Assembly: GCF_048771995.1 (NCBI RefSeq)
Contig: NC_133026.1
Span: 122,658,501 to 122,722,500 of the forward strand
Reading direction: 5' to 3'
DNA: 64,000 nucleotides
Source: Taeniopygia guttata
Taxonomy: Eukaryota > Chordata > Aves > Passeriformes > Estrildidae
Every line of letters starts with the position of its first letter. Position 1 is the first letter of the stretch. The position numbers and the translations under genes were made by a program. The notes beneath the pieces were generated by a model that saw only the letters and a list, made by a program, of their open reading frames with translations, was not told the DNA's origin and searched no databases. Shown one piece after another: positions 49,353 through 60,200 of this stretch.

Positions 49353-52300
49353 CACCCTAAAAATGATGTATCTGTCACTTCATTTGTAAACTGCCATGAA
49401 ATATTCCCATCCTCTCTAGTTTCCTCAGATCACCTTTAGTACAATGGTCAGTGACCACATCTGAAGGCAGTTTATTGGCTGTGTCTAAACCAAACTAAGG
49501 GAAATCATGACCTCAGAAATGGCATTAGTGAAAATTTATTTACCTTACAGAGACCTAGTATATGACTCACTATCCTGCTCTGCAGCAAACCCATAGCTGC
49601 TCCAAACATCTGGCTGAGGAGCTGAAAGCTATTGACTTTGGCTCTGCAGTTGCAGGAAAGTGCCTACTGGGTGGTTGCTATCACACAGCACACACATTTG
49701 CTGTTAACTTATTGTGACAGTACACTGATTATAAATAGAAGACAAATTTCTCTTAAATGAGGAAAAGACAAGACAGAAAAAAATGAAGAAGCTTGTACAG
49801 TAGTTGCTTTTGCATGTCTTCTAGGAAGCAGAAGCTTCAGAGCTCAGTATATTCCCATTAGTTTTCACAAACATTAATTCCTGAAGGTTTTTTTATGTAT
49901 TTACTTTGATAACTCTTTTAGTTTTCATACAGTCTTCTATAAAACCCCCTATATGTCTTAAAATATCACAATAATATTTATTGTAACTAAAAAAGAAAAA
50001 AACTTTCAAAATGTATCTGGAATAATGGCATTGCTCCATTCCAATCCTTGATGGCACCATGGGGCACTGACTACATCAAGCTCCATCCTACAACAGGACA
50101 GTGGCAATGCATTGCCCTACCCAGGCCAGGACAGTCCCCCAGCCTCCCTGACCCTGCATCCTGAGCGGGGCTGGGAGGCAACTCATGCATCTCCACCACC
50201 AGAAGGCAGCAGGATCTGCCTCCCAGAGGGTGTTATTCCTTTGTATCATTTTCTCTAATGGGTCAGCTGTCTTCTAACTGCTCACCAAGAGAGTTTTTTT
50301 TTTTTCTCTAGGGAATACTTGTCTTTGTCAGAAATAAGACAGCAATCTAAATGGAATACGTATCTATTCTAATATGGCCATTAATATTCTCCTCAGATTT
50401 GATGCCTCATTCAGGATAAAGTCATTTTTCTGCAGAGAAATACCTTTCTCTCTTCATAATCTCAACCAACATAACATGATCAAAATGTTAAAAGATCATT
50501 CCCTGACCATAAAGGTATTTTGTTTCCAGATGAGGGTTGATGTGTCTTCGGTTGGAGGCCACTGCCATAATGCTCTGGAAGAATGGTGATAGTTCCATAA
50601 GCGTGAAGAAATGCAATGACTCCTGATTTTTCCCATGGAAAAAGGCTGTATATTATTTGTATTTCATGCAAATAGATCTTGATCTAAGACTGCAACAGTA
50701 TGGTAAATTCTCATTTAGTGACAATCTGTCAGGAAAATCACATTTTTTTGTGGGAATGCCTCTATTAATACAACTGCTTTAAGTGTTTCCCCATGGAAGT
50801 GTTCTTGACAGATGAATTTAATTGCTAATAATTCATGAGGAAGAATTGAAAGGTAAATTTGGATTGGTAAACTGTTAAGAAACTACTTTGCAGATCTATA
50901 ATAAATGTGGCTGATAAAGCCATAATGGAGGAGATTTACACATGAGAATATTAAATTCTTCTCTGCTGCCATCTAGAAAAGATAATTTTGGCTAAATAAG
51001 ATATATTAATAGGTACAAAGAAACCTATTAAGATACAAACTTTTACTGTCATATGAATGTTGTGTCTCTGTGCATTTGTACTCAATGGACAACATAAAAC
51101 TTCAGTCAAGAACTCTAATTAGTAGAACAAATTACAGGTGTAATGCTTTCTTCTCTTGATAAAAGCATACAAACAGAAGTAGAAATAGTTTACAAAAAAG
51201 TACCTTCTAATCAAATATATGATGTATGGCCAAATAGTACATGTGTCTAACAACAGGCACAAAAACCTGTATCACAGTACATGCAAATAGGCACTATCCA
51301 CAGATTTCAGAAATTTTAAAGAGAGTGAATTGTTGCACCTCCTCAAATAAAACCACCATTCCAGCGTAATATGTGACTTTAAATAGGTCTTTTATCATGT
51401 TTTAACATTAGAGCTTTTATTATTAATTGTTAGCATCTAAAAATAATCAACATGTTTTGGAAGCCCAAGAGCTGCTACCTACCAGCTCATTGATGTCGTG
51501 ACTTAGTATATTTTCATACTTCACACGGATTTCAGTTGGTTTATTTCCCATTGCACAACTAGATGCTTTCACTGGAGACAGAACAAGGAGCAGTGGCAGA
51601 ACTGGTAAGGTAGATCTGAAAAAGGCTGGATTGCAAGAAGAACAGTTAGGTACATGTTAGTTAATGTCACAGATTGTGTGCTGTATTAACAGATACATTC
51701 TGTAATCTGTTAAAATAGTTTAAAAGGGATCTTCGTACAACTAAATGACTTGTGCCTTGCTAGAGGGAAGGATTCACCTCCAGATTAAGACACTCTTTAG
51801 GTGTCTAAACTCCCTCATACCCCACGATGATTCAGCCAGTGTGGATAAGAGCCTACAACTCTTGAGCTGACCAGCTACTTGGTGAGTGCTTGGGCTGAAT
51901 TCATCCTCAGGGTTCACTGCAAGCATTGAGTTTTACTGGACTATAACCACATCGGACACATGTAGAGGAGTGTTTTAATCATATATGTTTAGACATTCAA
52001 GTGTTTTAACCTGCAGCTGAATCTCATCTCGACTGCCATTTTTCCTTTGATAACTTCTACAAATCCCCCTGAACACACCTCTATAACAGAAGTGTGTTTA
52101 AACATATTTTCAGGCTGACCAAATGTACAAATCCATGCCACTGGCCATAACATGAGATGCAACACAACCTTCTCCGCAAGGTATTTGCAATCTTTGTAAG
52201 CAAACTTCACTGCCCATCACTTTGTTTGTCCCTTTAGTGGACTGCCTTCCTTTGCTCTGACCCCTGGTCTTTTGTCATGACATCCAGGAAAACATGAGTT

Positions 52301-55065
52301 CTGTGAGGATGAGCAGAGAGAAAACACCAAAACATCAAAAGAGCCTGAAAAAACTGACAGGAGGCTGCAGGTGACTCATGTGGTACTGGGAATGAAGGAG
52401 ACCAAATACATGATAATATGTGATTAGGAATAATTGGACTCTGGCTTATTGCTAGTCTGGCTAAGACAATGCTTAAATTGAAGATTTTGGAAAAACGAAC
52501 AAACAAACAAACAAAAAAAAAAAAAAAAACACAAAAACAAAGGTATAAATTTATGATGGAGGACTATCAAAGATCACAGCAAGTTCCTGGAGTAGTATGC
52601 AGTGTTTCTGCCCACCTTCATCACTGAATAAGAACACGGCAGCTGTGGGATAGCAGCCAGGAAAGGAAGAGGGGATGCCTGGCCCCAGCTGCTACTTCCC
52701 TTCCTCTCTGGCAAGGATGGGCTGTTGGGTACAGCCAGTCCAGCACTCAAGAGATGGGCACCTCTGGACCTGGGCATCACTAGTAAATCACAGCCTCAGA
52801 GAGGAATTTTGAACAACTAAGAAAACTGCAATAAAACTTGATCATAATTTGACCATAACTTGACCCACTTTCTTCTGCAATGCAAGAACCAAGGCACACC
52901 ACATGCTCACTGCCATTAAAAGAAGCACAGTCCCTTACAGCCCATCCCAGCCAACTCCCACCACACACAGCAGACTGAATCCTCAAAGAAGAATGCATGC
53001 TTTTCCTGACTAGTGAAGCCTTCTCTTTCTGATAGATTGCATGTGAACATGTGGTTATGTACACCTCTGTCCTAGAAACAGGACTGGAAAATTTTTACCT
53101 GTACAAGCTAAATCACAGAATTATTGAGAAAGCTGCCTGACAAACTCTAATTGGAAATTTCATGGGTTGAAAACCAGATTTTCTGACCTTTTCATATACT
53201 GATAATTGAGGTCTATTAATGTCTCAAGAAATCTAGCCTGATGAGCTAAGTGAATCTAAATGGATCCTACATGTAGTAAATTTAAAAACTCTGTAAGGTG
53301 ACTCTATTATGATTTTCAAGCTCCAAGTGGACACACCTGACATCCACAGAGCTTTATTTCTGTAAATCTCTATGCTAACTATATGTCTGTTGAATAATTT
53401 ATCAGTTTGAAGGACAAAGATTTAGTATTTTGAAAGACACTTGCAAAAAACTTTCAAGAATGCAATTATAGGGCAACATTTTTCCAACCTCCCGTTGCAG
53501 CTCTTGATTCCAGTGCCAAAGATGAACTGCAATGCTTGTTCACTAATAGAGTAATACCAACAATTTGGATATGCTGCTTCACAAATACTTGAAGGGAGAA
53601 AAATAGCAATCCTCTAAATTAAAACAATCTGACTCCATCACTTGAAACTTGGCTTGTCTAGCTACAAGTAGAGATAAGAGATAAGATATTGTATAGATTG
53701 CCAGTCTTTTTTAAATGAGGAAATTACAGAATAAAAGTAGGTCATGTGGTACACACTCATGGAGTCCCTTGAGCCACTGAAGGAAGGTTATCAAATTTTT
53801 TTCAGATATTCCTAAACTAGTCCTCTGGAAAAAATATTAGACAAGTGTCGTAAAAAGTTCTAGCAGATGTAGACTGAAAATTGAAAGGAATTTTCTTTAA
53901 GTTAAGTAACTTTGAAAGAATTGGAGTTTATGGCACTCCCTATGGCCAGCAATTCAAAAGAAAGAGCATTTCTGGTAATAACCCATCTTTCCAGTAAACT
54001 CCCAGAAACTCCTAAGTCATATTCGGAAAGCCCCAAAGATTCTCCTAGAAAAGTCAGGAAGATCTAGTATTCCAGTATTTCCACATACTAAAAAAAAAAA
54101 AAAAAAAAAAACCCAAAAAAACCCACAAAAAAACCAACCCCAAAAAAACCCCACCAACCCAAACCTCTTGGCTTTTTAACATTAAGACAATTCTCCTGTG
54201 CATACAGCATGTCCTCGGGGGCACCCAGCGGGATCCTTGCAGCACAACCAAAATTGGGATGGGTGCCGCACGACCCACCCCAATCTCGGCGGGCCGCTTC
54301 CTTTGCCCCCTTCCCCTCTCCGCATCCCGCAATTCCAGCGGGGAACGGGTCACTGCCACTCTCTTCCCTCCGTCCCGCCGGACCCGTGCGGAGGGGCGGG
54401 CGGGCGAGCACTCCCGCCCGGGGGCGAGGCACCTCCGGCGCCGTGCCGCACCTGCTCCGGGTTTACCTGCGGGGCAGCAGATACCCACGGGAGGCAGATG
54501 CCCATGGGAGGCAGATGCCTACGGGAAGGCAGATGCTCACGGGAGGCAGGTGCCCACGGGAGGCAGATGCCCACGGGAGGCAGGTGCCCACGGGAGGCAG
54601 ATGCCCACGGGAAGGCAGGTGTTCACGGGAAGGCAGGTACCCACGGGAATCTAGGCGCCACGGGCAGTGGGAGCAGCGCGGACCGGCGCGGAGCAATGCC
54701 TCCCACAGCTCCCCCGCCCCACGCTGTCCCGCTGCCTCTGCCCTGCCCGACCTGCCCTTCCCGGCAGCAGGCGTGATGGGAACCGGACTCTTTTACTTTC
54801 ATTCTACGGGAAAAAGACAAAAAAGAAAAGCAAAACTGGGAATTTCCCCGGCCGTCACCAAGAATTTAAAAGGCGCCGGGAAGCACCGCGCCGGCAGAGC
54901 AGGCGGGACGGCGGGGCCGACGGCTGGAGACAGCAGAGCGGGTGAGGAGCAGCGCGGCCGCGGGCGCGGAGCAGCGCGGCGGAGCCCGGCCCGCCCGGGG
55001 CAGGTGAGGCGGGGCGCCTTCCGCGGAGCGGCGCGGTGCGGGGCGCGCTCCTTACCATGGAACAT
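45744..55065 (-). CDS. IL7: Interleukin 7 precursor, five coding exons, 179 aa
   Basis: Exons, in transcript order, are 55065-55056, 51625-51483, 48219-48133, 47354-47202 and 45890-45744. All junctions are GT/AG and keep one frame to a TGA. The product starts MFHAFFRST, followed by a Leu-rich signal peptide cut near residue 24-26 (LLLVLSPVKA|SSC). It resembles human IL-7 (MFHVSFRYIF..., 177 aa) in length, exon layout and the C-terminal SCWNK motif. C27, C62 or C63, C76, C122 or C124, C157 and C169 can be lined up with the six disulfide cysteines of mammalian IL-7; six further cysteines are present. N-glycosylation sequons are N53, N77 and N162. IL-7 is a secreted stromal cytokine acting through IL7R/common gamma chain in lymphocyte survival. 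Position next to ZC2HC1A, tail-to-tail, supports the call. Overall identity to mammals is low, so helices are inferred. Confidence 0.93.
45891..47201 (-). other. IL7: IL7 intron 4
   Basis: 1.3 kb with no further exon recognised. The additional small coding exon known in human IL7 at this place was not found here. Confidence 0.75.
47202..47354 (-). CDS. IL7: IL7 coding exon 4
   Basis: Acceptor CTTGACAG and donor AAAAG|GTGAGT, phase 0 on both sides. It encodes residues 81-131, EIESLQSMACNMLRFFNKQ through LQVLQCKCERPKKEK, matching the helix B-C part of IL-7. Confidence 0.92.
47355..48132 (-). other. IL7: IL7 intron 3
   Basis: About 0.78 kb of AT-rich sequence; nothing recognised. Confidence 0.8.
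48133..48219 (-). CDS. IL7: IL7 coding exon 3
   Basis: Acceptor GATATTTTACAG and donor GAG|GTAAAA, phase 0. It encodes 29 residues beginning VNMSAENRDRCCKNN and ending VFFCNDTE. It lines up with the human exon holding SNCLNNEFNFFKRHIC. Too short to stand out as an ORF; found from its splice sites and frame. Confidence 0.9.
48250..48600 (-). repeat. CR1 LINE 3'-region fragment in IL7 intron 2
   Basis: Read on the minus strand it encodes the CR1-typical RLRELGLFSLEKRRLRG, preceded by KRVQQRAPKML and followed by a decayed tail ending in 'tttttactgtgagggtgact' and 'gagcactg'. The frame at 48304-48558 is this LINE relic, not a host gene. It has the same orientation as IL7 and ends close to the exon-3 acceptor. 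Confidence 0.88.
49313..49350. repeat. (TG)n(TA)n microsatellite
   Basis: A short TG run passes into about 14 TA units in IL7 intron 2. Confidence 0.9.
51483..51625 (-). CDS. IL7: IL7 coding exon 2
   Basis: Acceptor CTTGCAATCCAG and donor CTG|GTAGGT. It encodes the rest of the signal peptide and the mature N-terminus (SSCAMGNKPTEIRVKYEN...DINEL). A second AG (TTTTTCAG) nine bases inside could serve as an alternative acceptor but would shift the frame relative to the 10-base exon 1. Confidence 0.93.
54091..54165. repeat. A/C-rich low-complexity tract
   Basis: A poly(A) run of over 20 bases, then alternating A runs and CCC/CCCC groups. Low complexity at the edge of the IL7 GC island. Confidence 0.85.
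54481..54652. repeat. 17/18-bp minisatellite, about ten units
   Basis: Units follow the pattern ATGCCCACGGGAGGCAG (variants begin ATG or GTG and have GGGAGG or GGGAAGG). There are about ten copies with a few changes each. It lies in the GC-rich start of IL7 intron 1, about 0.4 kb from exon 1. Open frames through it on both strands are repeat artefacts. Confidence 0.92.
54790..54804 (-). promoter_or_regulatory. IRF-like site in IL7 intron 1
   Basis: On the minus strand the sequence reads GAATGAAAGTAAAAG, close to the repeated GAAA pattern of IRF/ISRE sites. The match is imperfect. Confidence 0.4.
54838..54847. promoter_or_regulatory. NF-kB consensus site in IL7 intron 1
   Basis: GGGAATTTCC, a full match to GGGRNNYYCC, about 210 bp downstream of exon 1 and about 35 bp from the IRF-like site. 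Confidence 0.45.
55056..55065 (-). CDS. IL7: IL7 coding exon 1 (10 coding bases)
   Basis: ATGTTCCATG followed by donor GTAAGG. It gives MFH plus one base of the fourth codon, as in mammalian IL7 (MFHV). The start context GACCATGT has A at -3. An upstream ORF overlaps this start. Confidence 0.88.
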
Positions 55066-55110
55066 GGTCCGTGCGGAGGCTGTCGGGGAGCTGCGCCGAC
55101 GGGTCCGCGG

Positions 55111-55137
55111 TCATGGTGGTGACGCCGCCTCGGCCAT
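55111..55137 (-). other. Upstream ORF 1 in IL7 leader (8 codons)
   Basis: ATGGCCGAGGCGGCGTCACC and two more codons end at a TGA that shares bases with the next ATG (ATGA). G at -3 and G at +4 form a good start context. It is relevant only if the IL7 mRNA begins upstream of it, which is likely but not shown. Confidence 0.4.
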
Positions 55138-55307
55138 GACGCCCGCAGCCCGCGGAGCGCCGCGCGGGGGCCGAGAGGGGCCGCGGCGGCCGGGCCGGGC
55201 TCAGCAGCCCCCCGGCGCCCGCCCGCCCGGCGGGGCCGCGGCGCGGTCCGAAGCGGCGGCGGGGCGGCCGGGCTTCGCCTTTCCCATGGGGCTCCGCCGG
55301 CCGCGGT

Positions 55308-55319
55308 ACTTTCACTTCC
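55308..55319 (-). promoter_or_regulatory. ETS-IRF composite / ISRE-like site upstream of IL7
   Basis: The minus strand reads GGAAGTGAAAGT, an exact GGAANNGAAA composite element. It lies about 245 bp before the IL7 start codon. Mammalian IL7 promoters are known to respond to interferon through an IRF element, which fits this position. Confidence 0.5.
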
Positions 55320-55520
55320 TGCTCCGCCGCGGCGGTGCTGCCCGCGGGCCGGCGGCGGGCGCGGGCGGCTGCGCGGCCCCCGGGACCGGCGGCATCCCCG
55401 CGGGGTCGGCAGCGCCTCGGGAGCGGCAGTGGCGGGGCCGGGCTGTGCCGGCGGGGATTACATAGAGCCCCGGCTACACGCCCAGTGCCGTGTGTGCGGC
55501 CAGGGAGGGAAGGATGGGTC

Positions 55521-57241
55521 TTGGCACTACGCGTGGAAAGAGCCGCTCATCCGCGGGGATGATATCCTTAAAAAGAAAGAAAGAAAAAAAAAAAGTCACT
55601 GCGTGTTGTGGAGTCGCTTTTTCAGAGGAGAGCTGCTTAGCTTGAACGCTTATGCGCTGCCCTTTTGCTCCGTCAGCTGGCCTTGGATGGGTTGTGGAAG
55701 GCGGGACTGCCAAGAAGGCTCTGTCTCCGGTCAAGGGTTATCCCAGGCGGTTGGCATGGGCTCAGAAGCAAAAGGTGGATGGTTTCTGCAGAGTTCATTG
55801 TCTACACCCTTTCCCCCCCTAGCTCCCTGCTCTCTTTCCCCCCACAAAATGATTTTGTGGAATCTGAAAGGATTTAAAAAGAATGGTGGATGGCTCAGGA
55901 AGGTGTTTCAGCCTGAAAGACACTCAAATTCTAAAAGGCAAACCTGTAGAAAGGTGTGTTTTTCTTGGTAAATTCAAAATACAAAAATTTTCATGTGCAC
56001 TTCTAAAGGCTTGGAATAAAACAGGGTGTGAAATATCCTAGCAGGGTCCCCTTCACATCTCCTGCACCAAAACTTTCTGAATTTTGAGTTCTACATCACT
56101 CTTCCTGCTCTGCATGAGCACAGAGAGCTGATTCTGTAACCCCTCTTTCTTCTCAAAAGAGTCATTTTCTAAGGGGAGATAGATATTGAGGTGTGAATAT
56201 TAAGGAGCAAATATGTGGAATGTTCAGAATAGTTTCCTCCCATTCTCTTGAACTGAAATTGTGCTGCTTCCTTCCTGTGTGAGGAGGTCCTTAGTCCTCT
56301 TTATTGTCTGTGAATTAGACTCTGTTTTAGATTGGCTATACGTTTCTCCTTTCTTTTTCTCTGGAAAATAATTTAGTCAATTCTTCTTCAGAAGTATTCT
56401 GTCAAGATTCAAGAGAGAGGAAGTTTTCTACCCCTTCAGCTTTGAGCTGCTTGATTGTACAAATTATTACCCATGACTGTGATTTGGGCAAAGAACAGGG
56501 ATCAGTATCAACACAGTTCCATACAAGGAGCACCTGTACTCCTTAAATGAGGGCCGGGTTGGATGTGATGTATTGTTCAGTTCTTGAATTTGATCAAGGA
56601 TTTTGCATCTTTCATGACTAAATTGTCTAGTTCTTATTGTGTCTTAAGTTGTCACTTTTTTGCTTGTTTTCATTTACTGTTTTCTTTTTTCTCTTCTGTC
56701 AAATATTGTCTGAAAACAGCTCTGTGCTTTTCAATTTTCTGGCATGTGCAGCTCAGAGAATGCCACAAGACTCTGCTTTTGGGGGAAGATTAGTACCTGG
56801 TGTAATGCAAGCATATTTGTGACTATCTGTTCTATGGTCTGGCACTTAGAGACTTGTACTTTCAATAATTAAATGTTTTGAAAAAGCTGCACTATGAAGC
56901 TTCAGTCATGCAAAACTGTCACCAAAATCAACTTTCCTTCTAGGCAAGTGGTTCTTCCAATTTCTTACAATAGTACATGTGTGTTCACAAAATGAGATAG
57001 TTTATGCAGATTGTCAGGGTGCAAAATATAAAGAAGAAACTTCTTTACCTTCTTTATTTATGTTAGTTTTCTGGCTGAAACATCAGGAAAACTGATTATT
57101 GCTTCAATTTAATTTTTTTCTTTAAATAATGTAATTGATAGAAGAAGTCAGTATAGTAGCTCAATGCATTAATGGAAACATGACGGAAAGGTGATGCTGG
57201 AATCTTTTATAGGAGGTTTGCTCCTTTCTTCGGTAGTGGCA

Positions 57242-57273
<32 letters not shown>

Positions 57274-60200
57274 GGTGAAGTCTGGTAAATGTATGGGAAA
57301 TATTTTATTCAGTCAAAGCTGTGCTTTGCCCCATGTCATGTGTTTAGATCCCAGACAATCCCTCTTATGTAACCTAACCCTGCACCATGGCATAAACTTG
57401 TGATAAAGACGTTATCTGATGTATTTGTATGTTAAATATTCAAACTTTGTCTGTAATTTTTATGTGTTTTTAAAAATATCTTGAATCACTCTATGCATTT
57501 TATTTTCAAAGTGTTTCTTTTAGTGATTTAGCAATATTTGGGTTTCTACTTTCTGAAAAGATTACATGCCAAAATATCAAATTCAAGTGTTCTGAAGAAT
57601 TCTGTATTTTTTTAAAGGGAAAAAAAAAAAAACCACCAACCAGTTGAAAAATTAAAAAAGAGGATTTTAAGATCGATTATGTGAATATTGTCTTAACAAC
57701 ACATTTTAATCAAGAAATCATGAAAAGAGTCCTGAATGTATAAAAGTCTATCCTAGCTGAGTCCTACCTTGTTTAAATGACTGGTATCAGTTTACCTCTT
57801 TTGCATAACACAGTTGATGCCGAGTTGATGCCCGCGGGCCGGGCTTCTCCCTCTGGAGTGGAATTAAGCTGCAGCTTGTCTGGGGCTGTGGGTAAAACCT
57901 TTGGTGGTAGAATAAAATTAAAATATTTCTGTAGCATTTCCGAGAAATTAGGTGTCCCACTTCATTTTCACACCTTGAGAATTTACAGAGTTGACTGTTT
58001 TAATAGGAGAAATATTAATTTTATTATTTAGATAATTTGACTAAGTAAGCTTCCAAATAAGCAGTCTCTGGAAAGATGTCATCCAATGCAGGGCATTACT
58101 GCATATGTGTGTTGTTTTCTCCTTAGCAGTATTTTTGAAAATAACTTTTTAAACCATAAAAGAGGGTACTGCAAATTGTGTATCTAACAACTGAAAGGCA
58201 CCAGTAATTTTAGCTGTTCGTGTATGAACATATGTCATGTTCAATGCATTTTCTGAGGACAGTTTCTCTAAGCAAGTTTAAATTTAGAGATCCAACAGTC
58301 TCCTGACATGGTCAAATTTATTAGAAAAGCAGGCATTACATATTAACCTACACCAGAATACTAATATTTTTACATGAGAGCTACATGATTGCAAAGCACA
58401 TAATTTCTTGTTACAAATCAGTTCTCCAAAGACTAAGTACTTCTGGGATTGTTGCTGTCTTTCTCCAGATGTTGCTTGTCAGCTTGAGAAGCTCTTTTGA
58501 TCATGACTTTAGATTTGACTTTAGGCTGCTTGCAAACTTACAGTACCATTAGTGAATTATTGTATTATTGAATAACTAGTTAAAAAGTTATAAATATTTT
58601 TATGTCATTTTGGAATAAAGAGTATGTGCTCCAGTTGTCACAAGCTGGTGGAACTCAGGAAAGTGTGACCACTGTTATGCTCTTATTTTTAAGAATAAAT
58701 ATGTCTGATAGTTAAATTTTTTGCAACTAATGGGGAGAGTTGGGGGGGGGGGGAGTGTAGAGGGGAGAAAAAAGAGACATATTTGCCCCTACTCCTTCCA
58801 CTAAATAAATCTGAACTCATAAGAGAATCCCTGCTTAGCTGGGATTCAAATCTATATTTGTTGTGCACCCAAAACTCTCATTGATACTCAGGTCTGGGAA
58901 ATTCTAATCTTCTGCTGTATTTAGACAAGACCAAGGAACCTGATATTACCATTGCACTGGAACAGCCATTTTTATTAATTATTGTTGCTACTTTTTGTGT
59001 AGAAATCGTTTGTCCTGTCACTGAGGTGAGCACTGAAAAAAACCACATGAATTGACTGATAAACAGGTTTTAGTGTGGAATTATATCTCACGTTCATCCA
59101 AATGTAGTGTATGGATCTCTTTTATTTGGTGAGAATTAAAGAAAAAATATATTTCTGGAAAACCATTAAGATAAGATTTGTGGACATGTGGGAAGCTCAC
59201 AGGAATGTTTTGTTATCAAGCTGCAGAATAGAAGTGTTAATTACTTTCTCTTCCTGTGTTGCTGTGCAGGAAAATGCCAATAAAAATTTATCAAGAGCAA
59301 TATGGCAAATAAGCATATTTTGAGCAGCCAGCGCTAGGAAGGGCAGGTGTCCCAAGGGCAGCACTAGCAGTGTTGAGGGGATGGTGGCAGTCAGGCTCCT
59401 CACTCCTGCCTGCTGGGCCACTGCCCCAGGGCCCGCTGCATGAGCCAGGCTCTGCCCCAGCTTGGGGTGCGCCCAAATCCCAGCTGGGGCTGTGCCCCCG
59501 GTCACGCCATCGGCTGGTGTCAGCTCCTCACCACCCGAGGTTTTGGGCTGATTCTTGTTTGTTTTATAGCCACAGATGAGGCTGAAATAGTCATTTCTCC
59601 CACATCCAAAAATTATGAACATCCTGTTCCTGCTTTAGTGAGGCACAGAAGAAAGAAGGGGTTGGGTGTTGGTTTCTGTCAATGCATATTCTTTTACTTT
59701 TCCTACGTTGACAAGTGCCTCTTTAGGGAGGAGAGGAGGTCTGGTAACAGCAATAATCATTGCAGATATTAACCCATATTGAAATTATGACTATTTCATT
59801 GTGTTTCAGGGTCATTAAATTTCCTTTGGGTTTGGTGTTCTGTTTTGAAGAGTTTATTTTCCAAAATTATAACAAAATATTTTTTATGATTTGAGTGAAC
59901 CTGTGTGTCTTAGCGGTCTTTCTTTTTCAATGTTATATATACAACTTATATATGCAAATGTTATATATACAAAAAAGCATTCCTTGAACTTTTTGATGTT
60001 CTCTTCTCCTTTACTGCCCATTATTTATTTTGAGAAAATGTGTTCAATGAGTTGATTTCAGGCAAACTGTCCCTGAAATAGTACCCATTTTTTTCTGGTT
60101 TTTAGCTTTTCCTTTTTTAAAATTTTTATTTATTTTTAATTTTTTAAAATTTATTTCCTTTTAATATGCTTTTAATTTTTTTTAGGAGAACTGGAAGTCT

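Larger units (their letters stand above)
48220..51482 (-). other. IL7: IL7 intron 2
   Basis: 3.3 kb containing a minus-strand CR1 fragment next to the exon-3 acceptor and a (TG/TA)n microsatellite at about 49313-49350. A GC-richer unassigned patch lies at about 50.02-50.24 kb. Confidence 0.8.
51626..55055 (-). other. IL7: IL7 intron 1
   Basis: 3.4 kb. The exon-1 side is GC-rich and holds IRF-like and kB-like motifs, a 17-bp minisatellite and an A/C-rich tract (54091-54165). The rest is AT-rich and without recognised genes, apart from an A-rich run near 52498-52530. Confidence 0.8.
54230..55520 (-). promoter_or_regulatory. IL7: GC/CpG island around IL7 first exon
   Basis: CpG density rises sharply against AT-rich flanks, with its peak at about 54.9-55.45 kb around and upstream of the 10-base coding exon. 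No TATA box is evident upstream. The transcription start is unknown. Immune-type motifs at 55308-55319, 54790-54804 and 54838-54847 lie in or beside it. Confidence 0.7.

Noticed and set aside
49540-49625. Possible extra IL7 exon in intron 2 (acceptor-like TTTCAG and donor-like GTAAAT on the minus strand)
   Set aside because: The encoded peptide has no IL-7 likeness, and exon 2 already joins exon 3 in frame.
54481-54652. CRISPR-like repeat array
   Set aside because: Units are directly adjacent with no unique spacers, and the genome is animal; it is a minisatellite.
54209-55465. 418-codon open frame on the + strand
   Set aside because: It passes through the minisatellite and the CpG island, is made of low-complexity Gly/Ala/Arg/Pro, and overlaps IL7 exon 1 on the other strand. 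Length is explained by high GC and few stop codons.
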